The notes: generated by a model from the letters alone, not told the origin. A DNA stretch of 64,000 bases from Pomphorhynchus laevis (GCA_012934845.2 WNNJ02002345.1:1-64000), one strand, 5' to 3'. Positions 19,799-29,612 are shown, counted from the first letter of the stretch. Translations and numbers: made by a program.

Positions 19799-20260
19799 AT
19801 GACAAAGAAGACCAACAAGCAAGCGAAACACAACAATACAACAAAGTCGGTTAGGTACGCAGATAATGAAGTGGCATGTGACTCTCACGGCTGCACGATA
19901 TGGACCAAAGTAAGCTTCCCCTCAGACAGTTCTCAAACAATGACGAGTCGCAATTTCTATTGTGGTTTCTGTGCAGCTCTTGCAATTGCAAATTTAAATA
20001 AGACTATTAACGATCTACGCTCACTAACCGAATACACTGATAAACCATTACGATCAGATATCCCTTATACATGTGAAGTATTCGAGCAAGATACAGTACC
20101 TTCACTAGACAATGAAATCGCTCCGATCAACATAACGGCAACATCTGATACTTCAACATTCCGGAAATCTACCCCTACTCGAGTTTGGACACGAGGACAT
20201 GCAAGATCGCGAATCGTAAAGGCAACAACCCTTGAAACTTCCTGGATTCGTCAAATCTAG
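19799..20260 (+). pseudogene. LINE ORF1, zinc-finger part
   Basis: Starts MTKKTNKQAKHNNTTKSVRY. The finger is VACDSHGCTIWTKV followed by NFYCGFCAALAIANL, with a heptad-like helix after it. The C-x4-C-x-I-W-T and F-x-C-G-x-C pattern recurs in the ORF1 of every APE LINE in this window that retains this region. The frame is lost near 20260. Confidence 0.75.
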
Positions 20261-20412
20261 AGAATTCCATCATTTCTCACAAGGATACACAGAAACAAAC
20301 ATTCCATATCACTCAGAAAACACATCCAAGGCCGGAAACAAACACAGAAGCACCACATCACACAGCACTCCCAACTTTTTATTGTCCTCAAACAACCCAT
20401 AGTCTATATAAA

Positions 20413-21018
20413 ATGGATGGAACACTAAAACAAATGATAAATCATACCAAATCCACTGTAAACAACACTGATAACCCCAATATACCTATTCTATCTGAGC
20501 CTAAACGACATAAACGCCGAACATTCGATCGGGATAAATGTTTTATCATTGTAAATTTAAATGAATCACCGAGTCCAAACAGTCTCATCCGGATTAAACA
20601 TGATGTTGATTCAGTAAAGCAAGTTCTTTCAACTGTTCTCCCAACAGAAATATCAGTCGAACAAAATAGACAGGTAATACACCTCTTTCGCATTGGGAAG
20701 AAACAAGATGGTACCAAACCAAGGCTTTTGAAAGTTGTTGTTGATAGCCCCGAGACTAGTAAGCAAATCATCAAGAATTCCTTTAAGTTAAGGGGCTCCA
20801 GTATCAGACTTCTACCTGACCTCAGCACTGAAGATAGAAACAGATTGAAATCGGCAAGGAAAGAGCTTCAACAAAGAATTCAAAACGGTGAAAAAAATCT
20901 AATTGTGAAAAATTTTCAAGTTGTGCGGCGAAGGGTAAATACGCGATTCAGCCTCGGAATCCGTCTAAGCGTTCCATCGACACTCTCCGCCGCACAGATT
21001 CGTGCATCCACCACGTAA
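20413..21018 (+). pseudogene. LINE ORF1, C-terminal RNA-binding-like part
   Basis: Contains KCFIIVNLNESPSPNSLIRI (RRM-like first strand), QNRQVIHLFRIGKKQD, LLKVVVDSPETSKQIIKNSF, then RNRLKSARKELQQRIQNGEK and FQVVRRR. The layout resembles LINE ORF1 proteins that bind the element RNA. It probably continued from 19799-20260 originally. Confidence 0.72.
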
Positions 21019-21089
21019 ACATCAATCCAATTTCAACACCAACAGAGACACCACACGACTGCCGTTACTCTCAAAATAATATTTCCATC

Positions 21090-21788
21090 ATGTACTCTAA
21101 CTGTTTAAGCATGTACAACAAATTTGACGAAATATTGTGTCTCGTTAATTCAATGAACACAAACATCATAGCATTGAGTGAAACCTGGCTTAACAACGAT
21201 ATATCTGATAATGAAATCTCAATCCCAGGCTACTTTGTTATACGATCGGATCGAACCGCCTCAAAAGGAGGTGGAGTTATATTATACGTCAAGCAACCGT
21301 TAACCATCATCGAGCACAGCATTGTATCAGATGATTCATACAACGAATATCTGTGGGCAACAGTATCTTCTCCTGATAGACAGAAACTAAAAATCGGTTT
21401 ATTTTACCGATCTCCGCGCTCCGCAACTGAAAAGATTGGCATCTCTTTACGACATCACCTAACAAGCTTATCACCGATCATTATCCTAGGAGACTTCAAT
21501 ATGCCTCATGTCAATTGGGACCTATATACTTCGACACATGGTTGTGATGTTGAATCATCCAATCTCCTTGATACGTTCAACGATCTCAATCTAACCCAGC
21601 ATATTCACGAACCCACTAGAAGGAGGAAGCAATCATCTGTCATTTTAGACCTCTGCTTATCACGAGGGGAACCCACAATTGATGAAATCTCTCTCAGCCC
21701 CCTATTGGCCACAGTGATCATTGTGTCATTAGGCTGGCGCTTTCTGTCAGTCTCTTTAGAACAGCCCCCTCGGCAAAACCCGAATTGA
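21090..21788 (+). pseudogene. APE endonuclease of the CR1-like LINE
   Basis: Motifs: IIALSETWLNNDISDNEI, SKGGGVILYVKQP, FYRSPRSA, IIILGDFNMPHVNWDLY (catalytic GDFN). The expected SDH motif (PPIGHSDHCVIRLA) lies in a shifted frame near 21690, so the domain is broken at its C-terminus and RT resumes in another frame at 21785. Confidence 0.83.
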
Positions 21789-23845
21789 ATCCCTTCAAAG
21801 CGAATTTCGCAAGTATGACGCAAGCTATTCGAAACATTCAATGGCCTAATCCATATGAAATTGGCATCGATCAGTGCTGGGAAAATTTCAAATCTACTTT
21901 GATCAATGCTCTAAATTACTTCTCCCCTTTAAAACGTCAGCGCACATCCCACAAAACTCCCATTTGGTTTGACTCGCAGATTAAACAAATGATTAAGACA
22001 AGAGACAAAATTTACAAAAAATTTAAAGAACAGAATTGTTCTTGGATCGATTACAAGGAATTACGAAATCAAGTTACGGCACTCAAACGTCAGAAACGCA
22101 GGTGCTTCGTTTCCAATCTTTGTCGATCATCAAAAAGATTTCCCAGTAAATTGTTTAAACATATCAGCTCATTAAAATCAACTACGTCTGAGATTAACTC
22201 TATATTTATGGAAACCGGTGAGCTCACATCTGATGACAAAGCAATTGCCAATATTTTCCTAGATCAATTCACGCTAGAGAGTCCTACCTGTCAGTATTGC
22301 CCCAGATTCTCCACAGCTCAATATCCGTGTTACGAATTTACTCCATTTGATAAATTTGAGGTTCTTAACGAACTTCTAAAGCTACCACGATCAATTGCGG
22401 CAGGACCAGACAATATTCCTCCAATTCTTCTTCGGGAACTTGCACCAGTAATATATGAACCTTTACACACCATATTCGATTTCTCCTTGTCAACAGGCTG
22501 TATACCATCAGATTGGAAATGTTCTATAATCCGACCTCTCTACAAAAAAGGCGACCGTAATCTAGCAAGCAACTATCGGCCCATAAGCCTTACCTGCGTT
22601 GCTTGTAAAGTGCTAGAAAAACTGCTTTTTAAACGAATCATCGGGCACCTAGAAGATAACCAAGTACTCTGCGACAACCAGCATGGTTTCCGCCCAGGAA
22701 GATCTACTGTCACAAACCTCATACTTGCGAGGAGTGATTGGACCAGATATGCCGAGGCTGGAGTTAGTGTTGATGTCTTGTTTTTCGACCTCAGCAAAGC
22801 ATTTGATCGGATATACTATGATGTCCTCCTTATTACGCTGGAACAGTACGGCATCAGAGGAACCCTCCTTAATTGGATTAACTCCTTCCTTAGAAATCGG
22901 AAGATTACTGTATTAGCTAATAAACAAATGTCAAAAACAAGAAATCCTGGACGCGGTGTTCCTCAGGGATCGGTACTCAGTCCATTGCTCTTCATTATTT
23001 ACATCAACGAGCTTACTACAGCTATTTCGAGTCCATGTGGTTTATATGCCGACGACTTGAAAATTTGGCGACCAATAATCGATAGCCGAGATTCAATGAT
23101 ACTCCAGAGAGACATTGATAATATTAAGGTATGGTGTAATCAACGGGGACTGGTATTAAACCCCGATAAGTCAAAACATATGCGTATCGGACATCTACAC
23201 ATCAATTCATCATATACCATTGACGGAAGAGAAATTGAAACAGTTCTCCAATTTCAAGACCTTGGAGTGATCGTAAATAGAAGCTTATCGACCATCCCAC
23301 ATACCAGTCACACAGTTGCTAAATGCCGTCGAATTTTAGGACTTATTAGAAGGACCATTGGCCAGCTTGACGCATCCAGTTTTAAGTTAATTTACAATGC
23401 TTATGTCTTATCTTTAATGAGATACGCTTCACCTGCCTGTCACCCTCAAACTACGACAGAGATGAACATGTACGAATCCATATTACGCAAGGCCACACAT
23501 CTTGTACCCAGCCAACGCAAGCTCTCATTCATTTTTCGACTTCACGCACTTGGTGTGACCACAGTGAAGAAATCTTTAAAGTCATCTGATTTAATGTTTG
23601 TGTGGACAGCGCTTAATGTTCAAAAAGGGCAGAGGGAACATGTTTGTCGCAAACTGTTCGAACTTCGAAATTCAAACAGATTGAGGGGACATCACCTCAC
23701 GTTAAAGACCCACATTCGTCCACGAAGAAGATTTAACACAATTGTCAACCGAACGTGGAAAAGCTGGAATAAGCTACCAAGTCAAGTGGTTTCGGCCTCC
23801 AGTATTTTGTCCTTCAAGAGAAATCTGAAGAATGTACTAACTTAA
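21785..23845 (+). CDS. Reverse transcriptase of the CR1-like LINE
   Basis: 686 codons without a break. RT motifs in order: AAGPDNIPPILLRELAP, WKCSIIRPLYKKGDRN, NYRPISLTCVACKVLEKL, NQHGFRPGRSTVTNLI, VDVLFFDLSKAFDRI, GRGVPQGSVLSPLLFIIYIN, CGLYADDLKIW (catalytic YADD), LNPDKSKHMRIGH, LGVIVNRSL; the C-terminal tail ends WKSWNKLPSQVVSASSILSF. All catalytic residues are present, so only the endonuclease and ORF1 are visibly dead. Confidence 0.9.
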   Translation: MNPFKANFASMTQAIRNIQWPNPYEIGIDQCWENFKSTLINALNYFSPLKRQRTSHKTPIWFDSQIKQMIKTRDKIYKKFKEQNCSWIDYKELRNQVTALKRQKRRCFVSNLCRSSKRFPSKLFKHISSLKSTTSEINSIFMETGELTSDDKAIANIFLDQFTLESPTCQYCPRFSTAQYPCYEFTPFDKFEVLNELLKLPRSIAAGPDNIPPILLRELAPVIYEPLHTIFDFSLSTGCIPSDWKCSIIRPLYKKGDRNLASNYRPISLTCVACKVLEKLLFKRIIGHLEDNQVLCDNQHGFRPGRSTVTNLILARSDWTRYAEAGVSVDVLFFDLSKAFDRIYYDVLLITLEQYGIRGTLLNWINSFLRNRKITVLANKQMSKTRNPGRGVPQGSVLSPLLFIIYINELTTAISSPCGLYADDLKIWRPIIDSRDSMILQRDIDNIKVWCNQRGLVLNPDKSKHMRIGHLHINSSYTIDGREIETVLQFQDLGVIVNRSLSTIPHTSHTVAKCRRILGLIRRTIGQLDASSFKLIYNAYVLSLMRYASPACHPQTTTEMNMYESILRKATHLVPSQRKLSFIFRLHALGVTTVKKSLKSSDLMFVWTALNVQKGQREHVCRKLFELRNSNRLRGHHLTLKTHIRPRRRFNTIVNRTWKSWNKLPSQVVSASSILSFKRNLKNVLT

Positions 23846-23929
23846 AACAATCGGATTTTCATTGATATATTTTTTTTAACCCTGTACCCAGCCTGTACGA
23901 GCTCTACGCTCTTTTGCTGCTGTTGTGTT

Positions 23930-23951
23930 TAATAATAATAATAATAATAAT
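23930..23951. repeat. (TAA)7 tract between two converging LINEs
   Basis: Tail of the plus-strand LINE to the left and at the same time the 3' tail (ATT repeats on its own strand) of the minus-strand LINE to the right. No other sequence lies between them. Confidence 0.9.
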
Positions 23952-24067
23952 CTGAGAAATTTTATTTTCCTCACTTCCGCTTGTAAGCGATGGAGGTAGA
24001 AAATACAGTCAATTTATATACAAAAATGTCAGCTTATTATTGTACTTATCGAGCTAGTCGTCATCCA

Positions 24068-25870
24068 TCACGAGGACGAAAAGTGTGCAGAAGTTGTGGG
24101 AACGTTACGAAATGACGATATCGAATCTACTTTGCGCAAACTCCATGTAGAAAGAACTGAACATGAAAACAGATGGAGAAGGTCACAACATGAAAGTCCA
24201 CAGAAACGACAGTAACAGTCAGAATTTCTTGAATGACAAGGCAACCTGATCATACAAAATTTGTCATGGTAACCATGAGTAGATATTCTCCAAGCAAGCG
24301 GTCGGTTTGCATTAAATGGCATTTTCCAATTATTCTGAAGAAATACCGGAGTGCAATAAATAGCAGGATCAAGTTTTGCAACAGTAATCTGCGTATTGCT
24401 GAGATGGATCGAGAGTGCCGGTGTTATAGGCAGATTAAACGAATTTGCAAAGGTATACGCACACGATGAGAGTTGAGATAACGCTGACACTAATGTCGAA
24501 GAGGTCATGGGTGAGAGCCCTGTGATACGTTTAATATACCTCCATTGAAGCGAATCAAATTTGCGGAAATTAGCAGTAGTAAGATCAAGCCAGATCGCCT
24601 GAATACCATATGTCAATATAGGAAGGATCATCACCTTAAAGAATTTTAGGGCACCGTCGAAGGACAAATTACCTATGTTTCTGAAGGAATACATTCTTTC
24701 AGTTGCCTTGACACACTTGTTGGAAATATGTTTCGAGAATGTCCATTTCGAATTTAAAACAATACCAAGGTAGGAATACTCACAACAAAATTCAAAATTG
24801 CTATTTCGATATTGCAATGAGTCATCACCGCGTAGACGGCCACCCTTCCTGAATTTTATAGCTCGGGACTTATCTAGATTTACCACTATAAAATTTTGTG
24901 TGCAGTAGGTATCTAGACGATTCAATGACATTGTTGCTGAATCAATATCATGAGAAAGTATGACTAAATCATCTGCATACATTATGCAGCTGGATCTACC
25001 GCTTTGACAAACAAAGAAGGGAAGGTCACTAACGAATAGCGTGAAAAGCAGCGGGCTTAAAGGATCCCCTTGTAACACCCCTCGATTTTGGATCAAGTGT
25101 TGTGACAATTGCAGTCCATCCGAAATACGAATTTCATTAGGCGACAATATGGCTGCAAGTAGTTTTAACATTGGACCGCGTATGTGAAACTCGAAATGAA
25201 GCTTGCTTAGTAAGAGAGACCGATTCACAGAGTCAAACGCCTTTGTAAAATCAATAAATAACGCATACATGCATGAATTTGCTGCGAAACGCTGTTTTAC
25301 CCTTTCTCTTAAAGTAGAAATCGCCCCAACTGTAGATCTACCTGGTCGAAATCCATATTGTTCATTCGCTATACGTGAACCACATGATCGCATAATACGA
25401 CGGTGAACTAGCGAAGTCAATAGTTTATAGGCATGATTTGTTAAGGCTATTCCTCGATAAGAGTTCGTAGATAAAGGATCTGTTTTGCCTTTATACATAA
25501 CTTTTATGGTCGCTTCTTTCCAGGACTTAGGAATAGGACATCCAAACAGAATAGAATTGTAAAGCCCCAACCAGAATGGCTCTAATATATGTAGAGACTG
25601 TTTGATATGCTCTATGCATAACCCATCAGGGCCAGCCGCCTTTCTTATCGATATAGAAAATACACAAGCTCTTAACTCCTGAAGAGTAAATGGAGAATTT
25701 AAGATCTGATCAATGTCATGATTTATTTCCGTAAAGGAGAATTGTGAAAGTAATAAAGGATACGAAGAAGAAACATATTCATTCAAGGGATCGTACAAAA
25801 CAGCCCTGAAATGATTTTCCCACTTATCAAGAGGAATCTTAGATGATAATGCAAGATGTCTAACTTTCAA
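24068..25870 (-). CDS. Reverse transcriptase of the minus-strand LINE
   Basis: 600 codons. Motifs: AAGPDGLCIEHIKQSL, YKGKTDPLSTNSYRGIAL, NEQYGFRPGRSTVGAIS, YALFIDFTKAFDSVNRSLL, RGVLQGDPLSPLLFTLF, IMYADDLVILSHD (catalytic YADD), FRKGGRLRGDD, YLGIVLNSKWTF. The C-terminus carries CYCRFCGLSCCDLLHLFSC, a zinc-finger-like cluster. In frame with the endonuclease upstream through one TGA. Confidence 0.87.
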   Translation of the reverse strand: MKVRHLALSSKIPLDKWENHFRAVLYDPLNEYVSSSYPLLLSQFSFTEINHDIDQILNSPFTLQELRACVFSISIRKAAGPDGLCIEHIKQSLHILEPFWLGLYNSILFGCPIPKSWKEATIKVMYKGKTDPLSTNSYRGIALTNHAYKLLTSLVHRRIMRSCGSRIANEQYGFRPGRSTVGAISTLRERVKQRFAANSCMYALFIDFTKAFDSVNRSLLLSKLHFEFHIRGPMLKLLAAILSPNEIRISDGLQLSQHLIQNRGVLQGDPLSPLLFTLFVSDLPFFVCQSGRSSCIMYADDLVILSHDIDSATMSLNRLDTYCTQNFIVVNLDKSRAIKFRKGGRLRGDDSLQYRNSNFEFCCEYSYLGIVLNSKWTFSKHISNKCVKATERMYSFRNIGNLSFDGALKFFKVMILPILTYGIQAIWLDLTTANFRKFDSLQWRYIKRITGLSPMTSSTLVSALSQLSSCAYTFANSFNLPITPALSIHLSNTQITVAKLDPAIYCTPVFLQNNWKMPFNANRPLAWRISTHGYHDKFCMIRLPCHSRNSDCYCRFCGLSCCDLLHLFSCSVLSTWSLRKVDSISSFRNVPTTSAHFSSS

Positions 25871-25897
25871 CTTCCAAGGGTATATTTCAGCATCCTT

Positions 25898-26962
25898 TCA
25901 AATACGTTGTTCTTCGGTCTCAAAATGCTTGTCTTTCAAACAATTAATAGAAGATCGATAGATCAACTTTAAGTCCCTATATTCCTTACTTTCGCATGCT
26001 CTGAATGTCGGAAGTTTATGCATAGCAATGAGTTTACTACGAAGTTGACGCAAATACAGAGGAATTTTGAATGGTGAGCACGTCGGTTTCTGAGTAGATG
26101 CAAAGCAACATTCTAAGAGTGTATCTCGAACTTCGAGGTACCTCGAACCATCAGTACCAAGAAAATTAGTTGTAATCGATGATAATCTAGGGTTTCTTAG
26201 ATCTAGTCTACGACTCCGCTGTGAGATCGACTGTACGAGTGATGACGTCATCACATCATCAAGAATGAGCTTGAAAATGACTGGCTTATGTTTTCTGCGT
26301 AAAGACCATTTGCTTTCTAGGCATAGGCGAGCTGATGTTACTTTGCAGTTTGTAAACAAAATATCTATACAACTTCTTCCCCGATCACTTTCGTAGGACC
26401 AACCCTCACTAGGGTAGCTAAGCTGAATGCCGTACGGAGTTAACGAATTGACAATGTGCTTTATTTTATCCGACAATGGACTACTTACATTGGCATTAAA
26501 GTCACCTGCTATAATTATAGGGTGATTTTCTGGTAGAAAGCCTATGATATCTTTTAAATCAATGTTAATGTCAGAAACATCAATAGTTGGATTGAAATAA
26601 CAACCCACGATTGAAATATGTGGGGTATGAACGATAACGCTAAAATCACTGGAGCTTGCATTCCAGGTCGAAATGATTGGCTTAACACCCACTACGATGC
26701 CTCCTATGGGACGACCTCGAATAGGGGCTTTTGCTAATTTTTCAAATACGTAAAAACCTTTTATGGATATCGGGTTACAGCAAAATGTCTCTGTTAATAC
26801 TATGATGTCATATCCTCTTAAAAAGGAGTCAAATCCTTCAGATAAAAGCCTATCAAGACCTTCTGCATTAAAAACCAAAACCTTCACAATTGAGGCGGAA
26901 TCAGAACTCTGGTTAGGAGCCCGTGAACTAGTCGGGTGTAGACCAACAATGTTGGTCTTCAC
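25898..26962 (-). CDS. APE endonuclease of the minus-strand LINE
   Basis: Motifs: VLVFNAEGLDRLL, IIVLTETFCCNPISI, PIGGIVVGVKPI, VGCYFNPTIDV, HPIIIAGDFNANVSSPLSD (catalytic GDFN), GRSCIDILFTN, RRKHKPVIFKLIL, where the usual SDH reads RKH. The frame begins at a GTG, as the ORF1 stop TGA lies seven codons upstream in the same frame. It ends EEQRI-TGA and continues as KDAEIYPWK into the RT. Confidence 0.84.
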   Translation of the reverse strand: MKTNIVGLHPTSSRAPNQSSDSASIVKVLVFNAEGLDRLLSEGFDSFLRGYDIIVLTETFCCNPISIKGFYVFEKLAKAPIRGRPIGGIVVGVKPIISTWNASSSDFSVIVHTPHISIVGCYFNPTIDVSDINIDLKDIIGFLPENHPIIIAGDFNANVSSPLSDKIKHIVNSLTPYGIQLSYPSEGWSYESDRGRSCIDILFTNCKVTSARLCLESKWSLRRKHKPVIFKLILDDVMTSSLVQSISQRSRRLDLRNPRLSSITTNFLGTDGSRYLEVRDTLLECCFASTQKPTCSPFKIPLYLRQLRSKLIAMHKLPTFRACESKEYRDLKLIYRSSINCLKDKHFETEEQRI

Positions 26963-26980
26963 CGCGACACCATGTTCAAG

Positions 26981-27955
26981 TCATATAGGAGTAGATGGAC
27001 AGAGAGGTGACGATTCCATGGTTGAAGAAGGGTCTTCACCTCGCAGCTCAACGTGGGAGATTTCCGAACTAATCGGATTATGAGGAACAATATGAACTTG
27101 AACAATTCTGTTTTGTCGAATTCGAAACGATTTTTGTGGCTCATCGATCCTACGCTTAATAAGCTCGGCGCGAAGAGATTTTTCCGTATCTCGTTCTGCT
27201 ACGGATAGATCCGGCTTGATAAAAACTTTAGAATAATCATCATGGTGCCGAAGGGAAGGAGCTTTCGATAAAATAAGGTTTGTGAACGATGGGTTAGAGA
27301 TTACCAACAGCCATGGAGGATATCTATCGTGATTGGCTGGTAAGCGAACGAGCTTAAGAGGTGTGTTGTTGTCCGTACAACCAATTATGGATATCATTTT
27401 CTTAACACATTTTCGGTCATCATCTGAAACGGGTAGATTTTTTATAACCACTGTCGAAGAACGTCTATTCTCCCGTTCAATCGTGCGTAATATCTCTACA
27501 TTTGAAGCTCCTCTCTTGATTGCGGATGAACTTGCTAAAACTGCGCGAGTGATTTCTGAACTAATATTCTTACTCGCTACTTTCGCCCAGGTGGGAGTGT
27601 GAGAATCTACATTATCATTGATCTTGTGTTTTTGAGAGACACTGCTAGATTGTGAACTAAACTGATGAATCTGAGACTTCACCTCTAGTATCTCACTTCT
27701 TAAAGAATTAATCGCCATTTCGTGGGTTCTGAAACGTGCAGAGGTGCATGATCCACAATAGAAGTCACGCATAAAGAAGTCACGAGTAAGACGAGAGGGA
27801 GTTTTTATTACTGTATAGATATCACAGTTTTCAGCCGTGCACTTTAATTCAAATGATACGAACGTACTTGAATCTTCAGAATGTGTTGAGCTAGGCAATT
27901 TACTACTAATTGGTATCTGAGAGTGAGTGCTAGAGTTAGAATCGAATCCGTCCAT
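26981..27955 (-). CDS. LINE ORF1: zinc finger, helix, RRM-like domain
   Basis: MDGFDSNSSTHSQIPISSKL at 27955; finger ELKCTAENCDIYTVI...FYCGSCTSARF, then AINSLRSEILEVKSQIHQF (coiled-coil-like), SSTVVIKNLPVSDDDRKCV (RRM-like), and ERDTEKSLRAELIKRRIDEP. The frame stays open upstream to 28014 and there encodes LCTNCSAKRCTNRAP, similar to the cysteine cluster of the RLE LINE proteins (CINCSAAQCTN). Whether the protein really starts further upstream cannot be told, as the 5' end is cut at the TAA tract. Confidence 0.8.
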   Translation of the reverse strand: MDGFDSNSSTHSQIPISSKLPSSTHSEDSSTFVSFELKCTAENCDIYTVIKTPSRLTRDFFMRDFYCGSCTSARFRTHEMAINSLRSEILEVKSQIHQFSSQSSSVSQKHKINDNVDSHTPTWAKVASKNISSEITRAVLASSSAIKRGASNVEILRTIERENRRSSTVVIKNLPVSDDDRKCVKKMISIIGCTDNNTPLKLVRLPANHDRYPPWLLVISNPSFTNLILSKAPSLRHHDDYSKVFIKPDLSVAERDTEKSLRAELIKRRIDEPQKSFRIRQNRIVQVHIVPHNPISSEISHVELRGEDPSSTMESSPLCPSTPI

Positions 27956-28014
27956 GTTTGTTGTAACCGGGGCTCGATTTGTACATCTTTTGGCTGAACA
28001 ATTAGTACAGAGCC

Positions 28015-28037
28015 TAATAATAATTTTTTTTTTTTTT
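28015..28037. repeat. TAA run and poly(A) tail of next LINE
   Basis: TAATAATAAT followed by a 14-base T run, which is the poly(A) tail of the minus-strand RLE LINE to the right. Confidence 0.8.
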
Positions 28038-29581
28038 TAAAGAAGAAGAAAGTATTACAAAAATAATCATCATAGTTAGTTTATGGAAAAGTCGCATAGG
28101 TTACCGCCGTCATCGTCGCGCCATCGTATTGTCGTATTCGATGTCATCGTCTTTTCTGTCGCTCGGGCGGCATCAATTACTGGTCGTCCTCTGGAGGACC
28201 GGAAACCTCTGATACACCGCGACGTTGCTCGGCAAATCGTAAAACCCACGACGCTTTTTAGACGATACAAGCATTTACCGTAGGAGATGTGGGCATTCGA
28301 TTGTAGGAAGGCAATACGCTGTAGGACTTTGCGCGCGTTTTCTGCTAGACCACCTGACGTTGATAAAGCAAAAGGGATGAATGAGCCCCGTTCAATTTTT
28401 TCCACCCTTTCGGCATATTTTGTTATCTTTCTTTGTTCATTATATCTGTAAGCGCCGGCAGTTGTCGAAGAATACGATTCCGCAAGATGATTGAAGATCG
28501 TAACGTCTATGAACGTTCGCTGGAATCGATTTTCGAACAAGCCATTGCAAACTACGTCGAGCCTTGCATTCATTTCCCTGGAGGTTGAAGGATGATCAAA
28601 ATGGACGTTATCTGGAACAGACTCTAACACCGGTTCGACACCTACACCACGGCAGACAGACGTTAATTCTTTCGCCAAAACGTCTCTGACAGCGTCGTGG
28701 CGTGCAATTTGAAACCCGCCACGTTTACATGACACTAGGTGTGAGGCGGTAGCTTTCTCGCTACAGACACAGAATTGAGGAAGATTCGGCGGATCCCAGT
28801 TGTATCTGACAGCAATGCAGTCTGTAAACTCGGTGGGTGACAACGCGAAATAATCCTTTTCGACATGCATTGAAGATAGCCATGTCGAGGCACCGGGCAT
28901 TTTTGCATGGGCCAGAGCTTGCTGCGTAGACTCAGGCAGATCGATCAGTGCTTGCGTAATGCGATTACTAAGGACGCATAATTTCTCCTTTGTGATCGAC
29001 AAACTGATTTGTTGTTGGTGTGCTCTTAATTGGCCGTCTTCCAAGCCTGTGCTATATGAATCGCATATGTGTTGCGACGCCAGGTAATCCATCGTGTAAG
29101 TTGCATTGGGATCCATTATCCCCAGGCCTCCTAAAGCTAACGGGCTGGTTAGTACAATCTTCAGTGACTCGTTGAGCTGTTTCTGAGTAAGTGCCGGAAT
29201 GAGCCTATCCACTATAGCTGCATGGAGCGGATGTATCTGATTCTCACTACAGTTTGTTGTTCTTAGAAGAAACGACCATTTCCATTGAACAGACTTGGTG
29301 AGACCAATGTACGCCATGTGTGGATCTGACGGGCACACTTCGGTAAGCTTCTTAACCATCTTGACTGCGCCTTCAATCTTATGATTGACAAAGCATGAAA
29401 TATAGTTATCGGTGCCAATAGCAGAACCAAGTACATTGACGCCATTATCACTGATTTTGATGCTTGGAAAGGCATCCGTAATTGAGCTTGCCAGATTATG
29501 TAAGAGTAGAGTGGATTTAGACGGGTTGACGTAGTATCCGAATTCAGGGCCTATTTTCAGCAGAATATTCCATAAATTTTT
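28024..29581 (-). mobile_element. RLE-type LINE, 5'-truncated
   Basis: Minus strand, about 1.56 kb, from the end of RT through the RLE domain to a poly(A) tail. Both ends meet TAA repeats (28015-28024 and 29582-29600). Same family as the element at 1020-4505. Confidence 0.87.
28076..29578 (-). CDS. RLE LINE protein, C-terminal half
   Basis: The frame is open from the 5' junction, about 70 codons before the first ATG at 29359: LWNILLKIGPEFGYYVNPSK, then NVLGSAIGTDNYISCFVNHK, aligning with HILTTRGPQYGYYVNPSK and NILGSAIGTEDCLSQFVARK of the full-length element. Then LGGLGIMDPNATYTMDYLAS, the finger FCVCSEKATASHLVSC, and the nuclease MNARLDVVCNG...TFIDVTIFNHLAESYS...KY, ERGSFIPFALSTSGGLAE. No stop or shift within the retained part; the RT catalytic core is lost by truncation. 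Confidence 0.86.
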   Translation of the reverse strand, partial: NLWNILLKIGPEFGYYVNPSKSTLLLHNLASSITDAFPSIKISDNGVNVLGSAIGTDNYISCFVNHKIEGAVKMVKKLTEVCPSDPHMAYIGLTKSVQWKWSFLLRTTNCSENQIHPLHAAIVDRLIPALTQKQLNESLKIVLTSPLALGGLGIMDPNATYTMDYLASQHICDSYSTGLEDGQLRAHQQQISLSITKEKLCVLSNRITQALIDLPESTQQALAHAKMPGASTWLSSMHVEKDYFALSPTEFTDCIAVRYNWDPPNLPQFCVCSEKATASHLVSCKRGGFQIARHDAVRDVLAKELTSVCRGVGVEPVLESVPDNVHFDHPSTSREMNARLDVVCNGLFENRFQRTFIDVTIFNHLAESYSSTTAGAYRYNEQRKITKYAERVEKIERGSFIPFALSTSGGLAENARKVLQRIAFLQSNAHISYGKCLYRLKSVVGFTICRATSRCIRGFRSSRGRPVIDAARATEKTMTSNTTIRWRDDDGGNLCDFSIN

Positions 29582-29612
29582 TAATAATAATAATAATAAT
29601 TTTTTTTTTTTT
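29582..29612. repeat. TAA tract and poly(A) tail
   Basis: TAA repeats (29582-29600) abut the 5' end of the LINE on the left and the 13-base poly(A) tail (T run) of the next RLE LINE on the right. Confidence 0.88.

Larger units (their letters stand above)
19799..23951 (+). mobile_element. CR1-like LINE, near full length
   Basis: Plus strand: ORF1 in two pieces (19799-20260, 20413-21018), APE endonuclease (21090-21788), RT (21785-23845), a 3' UTR with a GAGC-TCTAC-GCTC hairpin (23900-23912), and a (TAA)7 tail at 23930-23951. The tail is shared with the minus-strand LINE to the right, which ends at the same tract. A few frame changes in ORF1 and one or two in the endonuclease; RT is clean. Confidence 0.85.
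23952..28014 (-). mobile_element. APE-type LINE, near intact, ORF1 and ORF2 in one frame
   Basis: Minus strand: ORF1 (27955-26981, open further upstream), endonuclease (26962-25898), RT (25870-24068), 3' hairpin CGCTT-AC-AAGCG and AATAAAA before the ATT tail. All three pieces share one frame and are separated only by two TGA codons, at 26983-26981 and 25900-25898. The 5' edge meets a TAA tract at 28015. Its RT (GVLQGDPLSPLLFTLFVSDL, YRGIALTNHAYKLL) belongs to a different clade from the CR1-like copies. Confidence 0.83.
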
